From positions 1-23,888 of IMG/VR virus record IMGVR_UViG_3300048921_000452: 23,888 nucleotides of DNA; one strand, written 5' to 3'. Shown here piece by piece: positions 3,801 to 12,519 of the stretch. The first letter of the stretch is position 1, and every line of letters starts with the position of its first letter. The translations under genes and the position numbers were made by a program. The notes beneath the pieces were generated by a model that worked only from the letters and a program-made list of their open reading frames with translations, did not search any database and was not told the DNA's origin. The stretch is from a virus.

Positions 3801-6483
3801 ACCCATCCGCATAGGTGCCCCGGATCTGGGGCGGCGCCGCGGCTCCCGTCGTGTTGTACGGGATCTCGAAGGGGCTGGCCCCGTCGAACTTGGCGGGCGA
3901 GCCGCTCTTGGTGGCCGGGTAGCGCGCAGCGACCGGGCCGCCGGGATCTGCGGACAGCGTGACCTTGATCGTGTTGCCGACGACGGCGACGCTGTTGACC
4001 GTGAGCGTGTTCGCCGGAGTGGCGAAGTAGCCGGCGGCGTCCTGCGAGCCGTCGAAGCCCGAGGCGGGAACGACCTGCCAGCCCTTCAGCGTGCCGCCAT
4101 CCGCCGCGATGCCCACCGCGCCGTTGAGGTCGACCGTGAACGTCAACTCCGCGCCGTTGCGCGCCATGCCGGTGATCAGCGGCCCGCGGCGGTCGTTGGC
4201 GACCTTGCCGAGCTTCTTGGCCAGGCCGTAGGCCCAACGCGGCCCTAGCTTCTCGTACTGGGCGTGATCGCTCTGGTGGATCGTGTCGACATAGTCGCAG
4301 TCGAACTTGTGGTGGCTGACGAAGGTCGACGCGAGGCCGGTGCCGACCAGCAACTCGGCGCGGCGAAGTTGGATATGGCCCTCCGAGGTAATCGAGCCGT
4401 CGATGCCCGCAGCGGTCGTGCCATTGGTGATGGCAATCCCGAAAGGCACGTCGGCCTCGCGCTGGCCCGTCGCCGCGAGAAGCGCGCGGTAGACGACGAA
4501 CCATGCGTCGCGCCACTGCGCCATCGTCATCGAGCCGCCGGTGCTGAGAGCGCCCGCGTTCGCCTCGCCTTGGTCGACCAGAAAGGCCGTGATCCGGCCG
4601 CCCTGGGCGCGGATGCCCGCGACGAGCGCCTCGAAATAGCCGGTGCCGGCACCCGGGGAGAGCGCCTGCACGCTCTGTCCCCCGACCGCGTAATTCATGC
4701 TGATCACGGGAAGGGCGAACAGGTCGGCGAAGGCATTGTTGTAGCCGGCGATCGCATACCCGACCGGCGCGCGAAGCGTGGTCGACGGCCCGACCGTCCA
4801 GCTCTTGCCCGAGTAATTGTCGGCGGCCGGCGCGTAGGCGTCGAGGGCGTGCGCCATGTTCGACTGGCCGTAGAGGGCGAGTGCGAGCCCCACGCCGAAC
4901 GCCGCCGTCGAGACGACCGTGGCAACATCCGCGCTGTCGCGAACCTTGATCACGTAGTTCACGACGCTCGCCGGCTTGGGGATGGTGACGAACTTCGAGA
5001 AGGCATTGTTTGCGATGCGGGGGGTGAGGTCCTGCCAGTCGTAGCCGGACACAACCGCACCCGCCTCGGTCTCCAGCCGCCATTGCAGGTTCGTCGGGGC
5101 GGCGATGAAACTGCCGACGATCGGCACATAGGCGTTGCCAGTCGCCGGATCGGCATAGACGACTTTGTTCAGGCTGCTGAGACCAAACGGCATCAGCGGC
5201 GTGATGGTCATGTCGTCGAGCAGCATGACGCCGCTGTTGAAGGTGTCCACGCCCCATTTCGTGCTTGCCGGCACGTCGGAAACATCGACCTGCGAGATCT
5301 TGGTGCCGTCGACCCACAGCGAGGCGATATTGTTGATGATGTCGAGCCGGACGGTTTGACCGTTCATGACGCCAGGATAGGCGCTGAATGCCGGCGAGAT
5401 GGTGGTCGCCGACCCCGCAACGCGCTTGGTGAGCTGCACCGAACTGCTCGTCGTCTGAAGGCCGACATAGTTCGAGGTGCTGCTCCACCGGGCCATGATC
5501 CGCCCCGAGCTGGTCGTAGCGGAGTTGAACTTGAACGACATCGAGACATTGGCCGACCCGGCATCGTGCGTGACGGTGTAGACGTTGGAACTGCCAGCCG
5601 CATTGACCTGCATCTGGTTCCCCGAGATGCGGATCGCGTCCTGATTGGTCGTGTTGCCGTTGCCGACCCAGCCGGCGCGCGAGCGGATCGGGTCCCCATC
5701 CGTGCCGGTGAAATCGTCGATGAAGGTGGTCCCGACCTCAGGCAGGTCGATCACGGTGACCGGCAGCGCCGTATCCCTGGTGAGAGCGTCGAGCGTCTCT
5801 CGCACCGTTACGAGATACAACGCCGAGGCCTCGTAATCGAGCGGCGTCGTGCCCGTGACGAGGGTGCTGCCCGACATGGCGAACAGCGTCGACGCGGCCG
5901 GATTGCCGGCGCTGTCGGCGACCGACACGATAGTGAGCGTCGAGCCCGCCGTGCGGTTTATCGGCGCGCCAATCGCGGTGGCGGCCGGCGAGGTCTCGAA
6001 GGCATACCCGCCATTATAGGCCCAGGCGAGCGGCTGCAGGCCGGGCGCGTCGTCGTTCACGATCGTGCTGTCGGCATTGCCAACCGATATCGTCCCGACC
6101 GTGACGGGGTTGGAGAGCACCACGCGGTAGCCGCGGTCGGGCTCGTAGATCACGTCGGGCAGGATGTTGACGGCGATCGCCACGCTGGACACGCCCGCGA
6201 TGAAATGGGCGCGGCCGGAGGGATAGCCGCCGCCGACGAAATCGCTCGCCGGAGCCGGCTCGCTCCCGTGCCCCTCGACGGCCCAGTCGACATAGCCGGC
6301 TGCGCCTTTGTAGCCGTTGCGCGTGATGGTGTAGAGCGCGGCCGTCGCCGCGCCGGTGCTGCCCTCGACGATCGAGGTCGCACCCGAAATCGCATAATCG
6401 GACACTTCGCTGCCTCCTTGGCCGGAGCCGGTCACGCGCTGGCGCGTGGCAATCTGGGTGATGGCGACGCCGGCGCCGATCAT
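3757..6483 (-). CDS. Tail appendage with Calx-beta, lectin-like and SGNH esterase domains
   Basis: The 908-aa protein starts at ATG 6483, overlapping the endolysin stop (ATGA); the longer frame to 6840 runs antiphase through the endolysin and is rejected. Domains by eye: a Calx-beta domain (about 32-145, ending STIVNDDA); an Ig-like segment (150-248); a concanavalin/LamG-like beta-sandwich (about 250-430, DDFTGTDGD...); a linker; then an SGNH hydrolase of the sialate-O-acetylesterase/DUF303 type (about 530-760) with GQSN (nucleophile Ser541), QGE (638-640) and DTIH (Asp733, His736); and a C-terminal beta-rich part. Such domains remove acetyl or other ester groups from polysaccharide. It is probably a virion-attached, receptor-modifying fibre or a released esterase. 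Calx-beta repeats are more usual in bacterial adhesins, so a recombination origin is plausible. Confidence 0.75.
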   Translation of the reverse strand: MIGAGVAITQIATRQRVTGSGQGGSEVSDYAISGATSIVEGSTGAATAALYTITRNGYKGAAGYVDWAVEGHGSEPAPASDFVGGGYPSGRAHFIAGVSSVAIAVNILPDVIYEPDRGYRVVLSNPVTVGTISVGNADSTIVNDDAPGLQPLAWAYNGGYAFETSPAATAIGAPINRTAGSTLTIVSVADSAGNPAASTLFAMSGSTLVTGTTPLDYEASALYLVTVRETLDALTRDTALPVTVIDLPEVGTTFIDDFTGTDGDPIRSRAGWVGNGNTTNQDAIRISGNQMQVNAAGSSNVYTVTHDAGSANVSMSFKFNSATTSSGRIMARWSSTSNYVGLQTTSSSVQLTKRVAGSATTISPAFSAYPGVMNGQTVRLDIINNIASLWVDGTKISQVDVSDVPASTKWGVDTFNSGVMLLDDMTITPLMPFGLSSLNKVVYADPATGNAYVPIVGSFIAAPTNLQWRLETEAGAVVSGYDWQDLTPRIANNAFSKFVTIPKPASVVNYVIKVRDSADVATVVSTAAFGVGLALALYGQSNMAHALDAYAPAADNYSGKSWTVGPSTTLRAPVGYAIAGYNNAFADLFALPVISMNYAVGGQSVQALSPGAGTGYFEALVAGIRAQGGRITAFLVDQGEANAGALSTGGSMTMAQWRDAWFVVYRALLAATGQREADVPFGIAITNGTTAAGIDGSITSEGHIQLRRAELLVGTGLASTFVSHHKFDCDYVDTIHQSDHAQYEKLGPRWAYGLAKKLGKVANDRRGPLITGMARNGAELTFTVDLNGAVGIAADGGTLKGWQVVPASGFDGSQDAAGYFATPANTLTVNSVAVVGNTIKVTLSADPGGPVAARYPATKSGSPAKFDGASPFEIPYNTTGAAAPPQIRGTYADGSTVGLFPILGGLAA

Positions 6484-7166
6484 GGCTTCACGCGCCGCGC
6501 GTAGGCGGCCGCCAGGCGCCGGTCGTAGTTGTTCAGGGCGAAGGCGGTGCCGTTGTACCCGCGCGCGAACTTCGCCCAGTCCTTCGCCCTCAGCGCCGGC
6601 ACCAGGCCGCGGCGCTCGATGAAGTGGGCGAAAGCGACCAACTGGTCGCCCTCCGACTGCGATTGCGTCCAGGCGAAGATCCACGGCGAGGAATAGCCGC
6701 AGGCGGCGTAGTTCTCTCCGAGCACCTGGAAGCCTCCCCAGGATGCGCTGGCGAAGGCCGCGTCGACGTCGAGGCCGACGGCATCGAGTAACTGAGCGTA
6801 GCGTCCGTCCTGCGTCTTCGGGTACCTGGTGCGGTCCCATTTCGGATAGCTGACGGTCGGATGCGTGGCGTCGAAGCGGCGACCGGTCGCCTTGCTGAAG
6901 CGATGGGGCTCAAAGAGGATCGTCGGCCGCCCGGCGATGAACGGGTCGCCGCTGCTCTCGATCTCGCGCACCGTGAGGATCACCGCTTCCTCGATCGCCA
7001 ATTCGCGCGCGATTGCGGCGACGTCGTGAATGGTGACCGGATTGTCTGTGCCATCGGTCAGTGCCTTCAGCACTGCCGCGCGCGATTTCGGTCCGTAGAG
7101 GCCGTCGAGCTTGCCGACATAGCAGCCAAGCTGCGCCAACCGCGTCTGCAGCTGCAGCACGTTCAT
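6480..7166 (-). CDS. Endolysin: N-acetylmuramidase with peptidoglycan-binding domain
   Basis: The 228-aa protein has an N-terminal peptidoglycan-binding repeat (1-38: LQTRLAQLGCYVGKLDGLYG) and an N-acetylmuramidase domain of the DUF3380 type (about 48-225). The catalytic glutamate is expected in EIESSGDPF (Glu70). Other family marks are ILFEPHRFSKATG (83-95), ASWGGFQVLGENYAACGY (141-158) and ARGYNG (201-206). It would cut the glycan strands of peptidoglycan at lysis. There is no signal peptide, so it depends on the holin-like protein encoded just upstream. ATG 7166 has GGAG about 7 nt upstream. The downstream tail gene overlaps by 4 bp, placing lysis inside the fibre operon. Confidence 0.92.
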   Translation of the reverse strand: MNVLQLQTRLAQLGCYVGKLDGLYGPKSRAAVLKALTDGTDNPVTIHDVAAIARELAIEEAVILTVREIESSGDPFIAGRPTILFEPHRFSKATGRRFDATHPTVSYPKWDRTRYPKTQDGRYAQLLDAVGLDVDAAFASASWGGFQVLGENYAACGYSSPWIFAWTQSQSEGDQLVAFAHFIERRGLVPALRAKDWAKFARGYNGTAFALNNYDRRLAAAYARRVKP

Positions 7167-7190
7167 AAGCGTCTCCGTGGGGAAGAATGC

Positions 7191-7218
7191 TTCGTGCGCT
7201 CGCCGACGAGCGCGGTGC
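7191..7218 (-). other. Intercistronic hairpin between holin-like gene and endolysin
   Basis: GCGCTCG (7213-7207 on the minus strand), loop TCGG and CGAGCGC (7202-7196) form a perfect 7-bp stem, flanked by CTTCG and CGAAG that can extend it. No T-run follows, so it may be an mRNA-stability or attenuation element that tunes endolysin expression rather than a terminator. Confidence 0.35.
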
Positions 7219-7223
7219 GAAGG

Positions 7224-7571
7224 TCAGCCGCCGGCGGCTTCGACCTGGCCGAGAAAGCGCTCTGTCATCAATTTGATCAGGCGATCGGCGCCGACCGTCG
7301 CGAATGCCGTCACCAGGGCAACGGCCTCGTCGGCCGCGCCCAGCCGGCTGACCAGGCTGAAGGAAATCAGGGCGACCATCGGCAGAACGAGAAGATCGGC
7401 GATAACGAGGCGCGGGGTCACACGCACGCCTCGCTTAATCAGCATCGCGTATTTCGCGGCGAAGCCGAAGGTTAGGCCGACGAGGATCCAGCCGTATTTG
7501 GCGATCACCGCCTCAATCCATGGCGTCATCGCCGTGTCCCCCTGTATGTGAGTTGCCGCGGTGCTCGCCAT
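7224..7571 (-). CDS. Holin-like small membrane protein, possible dual start
   Basis: The 115-aa product has two hydrophobic segments: about 27-45 (YGWILVGLTFGFAAKYAML) and about 56-76 (LVIADLLVLPMVALISFSLVS), with a third weaker one at 82-96, and a polar C-terminus (MTERFLGQVEAAGG). It sits directly upstream of the endolysin, as holins do. The first start, ATG 7571, overlaps the preceding stop (TGATG) and has a weak GAGG. A second in-frame ATG at codon 15 has AGGGGG 8 nt upstream, a much stronger site. The 101-aa form would be the main product, and the 14-residue extension could give an antiholin form. No sequence family is claimed; the call rests on topology and position. Confidence 0.65.
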   Translation of the reverse strand: MASTAATHIQGDTAMTPWIEAVIAKYGWILVGLTFGFAAKYAMLIKRGVRVTPRLVIADLLVLPMVALISFSLVSRLGAADEAVALVTAFATVGADRLIKLMTERFLGQVEAAGG

Positions 7572-10500
7572 CAGAGCCTCGCGCTGAGAGTGAGCGCCTG
7601 CACCGCGGCCGCGCCTTGCGTAACGACCAGCGCGTCGGCGGTCGTATTGGCGGCCGAGAAGTCCCCTCCCCCGCCCGAGATCGTCGGCACTGCGCGCATG
7701 GGCGGATTGAGCATGAGCGCCGCCGGCGAGCTGCCGACCCAGAGGCTGAGCCGCCGGTACCAGCGCGCAGCGCGGTCCGACTCTTCGGCGAAACTTAGGG
7801 GATGGAAGACGCGGAGCAGCGAGCCCGTGTTGAGGGCGGGCTCCTCGAACTCGAAATAATCTGCCGCGCCGGAGGCGGTCGCCGCCGGCGTGTAGGTAAC
7901 GGAGAAGATGAGCATCTGCGTTCCCTCCGGAACGACGACGTCGTTTGCGGCGCGTTGCGCGGCCGAGCCGATGTAGCGTGACGACCAGTCGGCAGTGTCG
8001 GCCGGGATGTTCCGGACGAGCAACTGCGTGGCGCCCGGCGGAAGCTGCCCGGAGAAGGCCGCGATCGTCGGCGCGGCGAAGACGCGGAGCAATGCGATGC
8101 CGCGGGCGTCGGCGCCGAAGCGGCCGCGCACGTTGGCGACCAGGTTGCGGCCGATGGCCGCGGCGACGACGTCGCCAGTGATCGCTTGGGCCAACTGGAT
8201 CTGCGCGGCCGAGGTGTCGCCCTGCGCGCACTGGATGCGAAGCGCCCAGGTCTGCCGCCCGCCGGCCACGCGGCTGATGCGCGCACCCGCCGTGCCCCGG
8301 TAGGCGCGCCAGCGGTCGAGCGGATATATCCCTGAGTTCGCCGGAACCGCGAACCCGTCGGGCGCTCCGTCCTGGACGATCGAGAAGCGGGCGTTGTCGA
8401 GCATGACCGGGTTGGGCTGGTAGTCCGACGTCTCCATCTGCACGCCGCCGCGCCACAGCCACGCTTGAGGAAACAGCCCGAACGGCCCCGGCTTGCTGCC
8501 CTTGGGCGGCGGACTGGCGATGTTGGTGCGGCCGCCGGCGGTCGGACCGTTGGCACCCTGCGGTCGCTGTCCGGCCATGATCCAGGTCGACCGTCCCCAG
8601 GGCTGGTCGACCTCGATCTCGATCGCAGTCTGGGCAACGTCGGCGTCGTCGACGATGCGGATACCGTCGACGACAACGCGCGGCGGCCGCAGACCGATAT
8701 CGGTCTCGAGGCCCTCGTTGACGAGCGGCGTGTCGTCGTCGACGTCGATGCCGCAATTCCCCGGGTCGGAGACCGGAAAGCAGCTCGTCGGTACGGTGAT
8801 GGTGCAGCCGCTCCCGGTGGTGCTGCGAAATTCGACCGGTTGCGGCGGCAGGACCTTGTAGATCCCCCCCGAGCGCATGCCCGCATCGGTGACTCCGCCG
8901 GCGCCGTCGACCAGCCCCACATTGATCGACGCCGGGTGGCCGCCGGGCGCGATCACTCCGCCGACGGCGTAGGCGATATCGCCGCGCGGATAGCCGGCAC
9001 CCTTGGCGCCGATCGTGGCCGGCGCCGACGAAGAAGCCGTGTCCTGAAAAAACGGGATCTCGTTGGTCTGGCAGAGCTGCTTGTAGCTCAGCACCGCGAA
9101 AGTCGCGCCGGATCCGAGCGAGTTGATGTTGGCGGTGAGGCCGGTCAACCCGCTCGAGCTCATCGCAACTGGGTTCGTCGGCAGCACCGAATAGTCGCCG
9201 GCCTCGTAGAGTGTAAACCCGATCGCCACGCCGTGGGGGGCCACGACCTGAAACACGGCCTGCTTGGTGTAGGTGCCGCCTTGCGCGCGAGCATAGGCGC
9301 CGTCGATCGCCGTGCCGGTTCCGGGCGTGGCAACGGTTGCGCCGGTGATCTGGGCTTGTGTGGTGACGATCCCGTTGAGCGGCGTGGCGTCGACCGCGTA
9401 GCGATGCGAGCCGCCATCAGTGATATGACATGCAACGATGCCGCCAACACCGTCGACCTGGTCAACGACCCACCGCGCGGCCGTGTCCATCCCGATCGCG
9501 CGGATCTCGTCGCCCACCCGGTAGTTCGCACCCGGGTTCGCGAGCTGCCACTCGTTGACCATGTAGCGCTGGATGCGGAGCTCGCCGGCGGCATTGTCGA
9601 CCAGGGCGCGTCCCTTGGTCATCGATGTCCGGCGCGCTCGGACGAGCTCGGGCGCACGATAGCGACCGTTGCCGAAAATGGTCCTGAAAAGCGGATCGCC
9701 GAACTGGCGGCCGAGGAGGTCGTACCCTGCCATGAAGCAATGAAGCCGGTCGACCAGGATGGCGACGTAGTTCGCCGGCCCCGCAACGATGCGTGGATCC
9801 ATGTGACTCGCCAGGCGCTGCCCCTCGGCAGTATTGGCGAGGCGCATGTCCGCCTTGCGCCAGCCGCCCACGAAGGTGCTGCCGCACTGGTCGGTGAACA
9901 GCCAGGGATTGTGGTCGGTGCCAGTGAGCTCGCGGACGATCTCGCGAAAGCGGGCGCGATCCTGGACGAGATAGGCGGCGTATTCGCGCGCCGTCATATC
10001 GGTTGAGAGGACGGGCTCGTCGTCGCCGGCGACCGGGTTTTGGTTCGAATCCGTTTCGCCGTGGACCCAGACTTTCAGGGGCAGGTAACCCCAGCCTTCC
10101 GCGCGTGCTGCGCCGTAGCCCGCGGCGACCGCCTCGCGCAGCCATTTGTCCGACAGGGATCCGGCGGTGAGCTCCTTGTACGCGCGCCCGCCGATGCCGA
10201 CCTGGGTGATGCAGATCCGCACCTTGTCGAGCGGCAGACCCGAGGCCTGGATCTGGTCGAGCAGCTGGTCGCTCAACCCGGACGCGAAGTCGCCACCATT
10301 TCCGGGTGCCCAGGTCTGCAGCTGCCCGGTCGCCGGGTTCACCACCGATGGATTCGGCCGCGTGGTCAGTCCCTCGACGAGCGGGATGACCCGCCCGGTG
10401 AATTCGTGGCCGAACTTGATCGGCCCCTGCAGCTCGGGACCGCCGGCGAGCTCGAGCATGAGCGCATTGTCCGGCCGAGGCTGGGTGTCGCGGCCCCTGC

Positions 10501-11167
10501 CCTCCGACAGCGTATTAATCGAGATCGATTGGCCGCCGACGAGCACATGGATCATCACCGGTGCGTCGGTGGCGGCGACGGTCGGGATCGCAGCGCGATA
10601 GAGCGCATCGCGCATCCACTTGCGCGCGGGCTCACCCGCCGCGCCACCGCCGCCCGCCGGCGCGTCGATCCACTGCGTGTCGAAATCGTCGCCCGAGCTC
10701 TTGGCAAGCAGCTGCCCGGCCGCGCCGCCGGCGGGGACGCCGACGCCGTGCAGTGGCGTCAGGACGTCGACGGTGACCTGAATCGGCCCGGTGCTGACCG
10801 CAAGCGTGACGGCGAGATCCGCCGGCATCGGTTCGCCGAAAATTGGTCCGCCGACCAGCGTGCCGAACAACTGCAGGCGCCGGCCGAAGGGCGGTGCGGT
10901 GCGCCACAGCTCGTACCGGGCGATGCGCCCGCGCGGGATCCGCGCCGAGAAATTCGCATCGACCGCCCAGTCCGCTCGATTGCCCTCGATCGTCAGGCCA
11001 GCGCCGGCGCCGAAGACGACGCTATGCGCCGCCCAGGTCACCTCGAGCTCGACGGTGCTGCCGGCGAGATCCAGCGCGGCGGCACTACCGGTGAAGATAA
11101 ACGCGATCGACGCGTCGGCGCCGACGACGATGGGCAGATCGGCATGGGCCGCCTGCTCGATCCGCAT
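7571..11167 (-). CDS. Large tail appendage protein with SGNH hydrolase domain
   Basis: At 1198 aa this is the largest gene. The N-terminus (1-135) has alternating strands of an Ig-like anchor seen at the virion end of fibre and baseplate proteins, followed by a linker typical of fibres (AAGQLLAKSSGDDFDTQWIDAPAGGGG, 149-175). An SGNH domain (about 200-490) has GGQS (Ser214), an HGETDS block (369-374) and a DRLH block (Asp473, His476). The rest is beta-rich: repeated small folds (550-830) and a C-terminal carbohydrate-binding-like sandwich (about 950-1110, LDRWRAYRGTAG...). The three blocks match polysaccharide esterases. Likely role: binding and deacylation of a surface glycan during adsorption. 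The start at ATG 11167 lies 4 bp after the preceding stop. Confidence 0.75.
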   Translation of the reverse strand: MRIEQAAHADLPIVVGADASIAFIFTGSAAALDLAGSTVELEVTWAAHSVVFGAGAGLTIEGNRADWAVDANFSARIPRGRIARYELWRTAPPFGRRLQLFGTLVGGPIFGEPMPADLAVTLAVSTGPIQVTVDVLTPLHGVGVPAGGAAGQLLAKSSGDDFDTQWIDAPAGGGGAAGEPARKWMRDALYRAAIPTVAATDAPVMIHVLVGGQSISINTLSEGRGRDTQPRPDNALMLELAGGPELQGPIKFGHEFTGRVIPLVEGLTTRPNPSVVNPATGQLQTWAPGNGGDFASGLSDQLLDQIQASGLPLDKVRICITQVGIGGRAYKELTAGSLSDKWLREAVAAGYGAARAEGWGYLPLKVWVHGETDSNQNPVAGDDEPVLSTDMTAREYAAYLVQDRARFREIVRELTGTDHNPWLFTDQCGSTFVGGWRKADMRLANTAEGQRLASHMDPRIVAGPANYVAILVDRLHCFMAGYDLLGRQFGDPLFRTIFGNGRYRAPELVRARRTSMTKGRALVDNAAGELRIQRYMVNEWQLANPGANYRVGDEIRAIGMDTAARWVVDQVDGVGGIVACHITDGGSHRYAVDATPLNGIVTTQAQITGATVATPGTGTAIDGAYARAQGGTYTKQAVFQVVAPHGVAIGFTLYEAGDYSVLPTNPVAMSSSGLTGLTANINSLGSGATFAVLSYKQLCQTNEIPFFQDTASSSAPATIGAKGAGYPRGDIAYAVGGVIAPGGHPASINVGLVDGAGGVTDAGMRSGGIYKVLPPQPVEFRSTTGSGCTITVPTSCFPVSDPGNCGIDVDDDTPLVNEGLETDIGLRPPRVVVDGIRIVDDADVAQTAIEIEVDQPWGRSTWIMAGQRPQGANGPTAGGRTNIASPPPKGSKPGPFGLFPQAWLWRGGVQMETSDYQPNPVMLDNARFSIVQDGAPDGFAVPANSGIYPLDRWRAYRGTAGARISRVAGGRQTWALRIQCAQGDTSAAQIQLAQAITGDVVAAAIGRNLVANVRGRFGADARGIALLRVFAAPTIAAFSGQLPPGATQLLVRNIPADTADWSSRYIGSAAQRAANDVVVPEGTQMLIFSVTYTPAATASGAADYFEFEEPALNTGSLLRVFHPLSFAEESDRAARWYRRLSLWVGSSPAALMLNPPMRAVPTISGGGGDFSAANTTADALVVTQGAAAVQALTLSARL

Positions 11168-11171
11168 CAGG

Positions 11172-11675
11172 TCAGACCGCCGTCGTCGTCAATTCGCGCC
11201 AGCCCTGCCAGCCGCTCTCATTGCGATAGCGGTGGTAGACCTTGCCGGCGGTGGTGTCGGTGGCGATCAACATGCCGTCTGTGTTCAGCGCGGCGAAGCT
11301 GGCGACCACCTGCAGCTCGTTGGAGCCGGACGGCCGGTTCGCGGCACCGTCGTTGATGCGCCAGGCACCGCTGCTGACGATGTCGTTCGCATCGTCGACA
11401 ATGCGCGGGCCGCCGACCTGGGGGCAGCCGGTGCGGTCGCGGATCATCAGGATGATCGAGTCGGCGACCTGGGTGGCGTCCGTGCGCGACGGGTCGAGGC
11501 CGGCCGCGACAAGCACGTTCAGCAGTTCCAGCATGACCGTGTTGAGCCAATGCGGCGACAGGACTGTCGGTGCGACGCCGGTGCCAGCATTGCCCCCGCT
11601 GAAGTAACCCGGGTCGTGCGCGGTCGGCGCCGCCGGCGGACTCGCTGCGGCGGTCGAATTGTCGATCTGGTACAA
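11172..11675 (-). CDS. Tail fibre protein, pyocin-knob-like C-terminus
   Basis: The 167-aa protein starts with TTG 11675, preceded by GAGGAG 7 nt upstream; no ATG gives a better frame. The first part (MYQIDNS..., YFSGGNAGTGVAPTVLSPHWLNTVMLELLNVLVAAGL) matches the conserved N-terminal motif of many phage fibre proteins, in which a 'DWLN' segment is followed by a 'D..Q...AI' segment. The C-terminus (GKVYHRYRNESGWQGWREL) is the pyocin-knob type sheet with paired tryptophans. It is short for a fibre, so it may be a small tip or adaptor that works with the large neighbours. Confidence 0.75.
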   Translation of the reverse strand: MYQIDNSTAAASPPAAPTAHDPGYFSGGNAGTGVAPTVLSPHWLNTVMLELLNVLVAAGLDPSRTDATQVADSIILMIRDRTGCPQVGGPRIVDDANDIVSSGAWRINDGAANRPSGSNELQVVASFAALNTDGMLIATDTTAGKVYHRYRNESGWQGWRELTTTAV

Positions 11676-11713
11676 GGGGACGCTCCTCGCGAATGGGTAA
11701 GGAGGCAGGTGCC

Positions 11714-12517
11714 TCAGAGGTCGATCGAGGGTGACGCGAGGCGCTGCCGCTCGCGGAACTGCGCGTGGGTTGCTGCGCGATCGTCGGCGCTGTGAAGCTC
11801 GTTGAAGATGGCGGCGACGCCGTGATCACCGATGCCGTCGCGCACCGTCTGGGTGCCGGCGCTGTCGCCCCAGATGATGCTGCTGCCGTTGGGGTCGATC
11901 ACATAGCCTGCGGTCACCGTGCGCTCAGCATGGGCGCCGGTCGTCAGGTCGTCGATGGTGACGAGCGTCGGACCGATCGTGACGACGAAGTCATGCCAGA
12001 TCGTGTAGTCGATGCCAGTCAAGGCGAATACGATCGGCAGCGCGGTCTCGGTCGTCGGATTGTAGGTGGCAACCGAAAGGCTCAGATAGCCCGCCTGCGA
12101 GGTCCACAGCGCAATACCGTTGCTGGTGCGGTTGCCCGCTTCGTTCTGATTGTTGAGGGCGAAACCGAGGCCGGTCGACCAGACCACGGGCTGGGCCTCC
12201 GGATCAATCGTCGGCGAGGCCGGCCGATAGGCCGCGTAAAGCGTGTTGGTCAGCGACTGCTTGATGCGGGTATCGAGCCGAGACTGGTTTGGGCCTTCCT
12301 CGCCGTTGAAGCGCACGAAGCCGCTGCCATAGGCGACCGGTGTCCCGGAGATGGCGCCGGGCACCCCACCCTTTACGCGGTTGCAGCCGCTCCGCGCGGC
12401 GTCGGTGCCAAGCAGGAAAATGGCCTGTGCGCCCGCTGCGCGCGGACGGATCGGCGTGAGCGCGGCCTCGTCGGAGAGATCGTCGCCCGGATAGGCGATG
12501 GCAAGACGTTTCGGCAT
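11714..12517 (-). CDS. Lectin-like (concanavalin-fold) tail-associated protein
   Basis: The 267-aa product starts at ATG 12517, two bases after the fibre stop, with GGGG about 8 nt upstream. A longer frame to 12727 overlaps the upstream gene and is rejected. After a short N-terminal segment (MPKRLAIAYPGDD) the sequence reads as a jelly-roll with typical patterns: FVRFNGEEGPNQSRLDTRI, STGLGFALNNQNEAGNRTSNGIALW, YLSLSVATYN, IWHDFVVTIGPTLVTIDDLTTG. Similar LamG-like folds occur in fibre-associated phage proteins that bind glycans. The end (FRERQRLASPSIDL) is charged. No catalytic motif is visible. Function as a receptor-binding accessory is inferred. Confidence 0.6.
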   Translation of the reverse strand: MPKRLAIAYPGDDLSDEAALTPIRPRAAGAQAIFLLGTDAARSGCNRVKGGVPGAISGTPVAYGSGFVRFNGEEGPNQSRLDTRIKQSLTNTLYAAYRPASPTIDPEAQPVVWSTGLGFALNNQNEAGNRTSNGIALWTSQAGYLSLSVATYNPTTETALPIVFALTGIDYTIWHDFVVTIGPTLVTIDDLTTGAHAERTVTAGYVIDPNGSSIIWGDSAGTQTVRDGIGDHGVAAIFNELHSADDRAATHAQFRERQRLASPSIDL

Positions 12518-12519
12518 GT

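Noticed and set aside
3689-5488. A 599-codon minus-strand frame inside the 908-aa gene
   Set aside because: Alternate frame of the same strand with Arg/Gly/His-rich content; the esterase motifs are in the other frame.
4264-6504. A 746-codon open frame on the plus strand
   Set aside because: It is antisense to the 908-aa tail gene, rich in Arg/Asp/Gly/Val from mirrored GC-biased codons, and has no recognisable motif. The minus-strand gene has clear Calx-beta and SGNH motifs.
8465-10006. A 513-codon open frame on the plus strand
   Set aside because: Antisense shadow of the 1198-aa appendage gene; low-complexity Arg/Asp composition and no domain.
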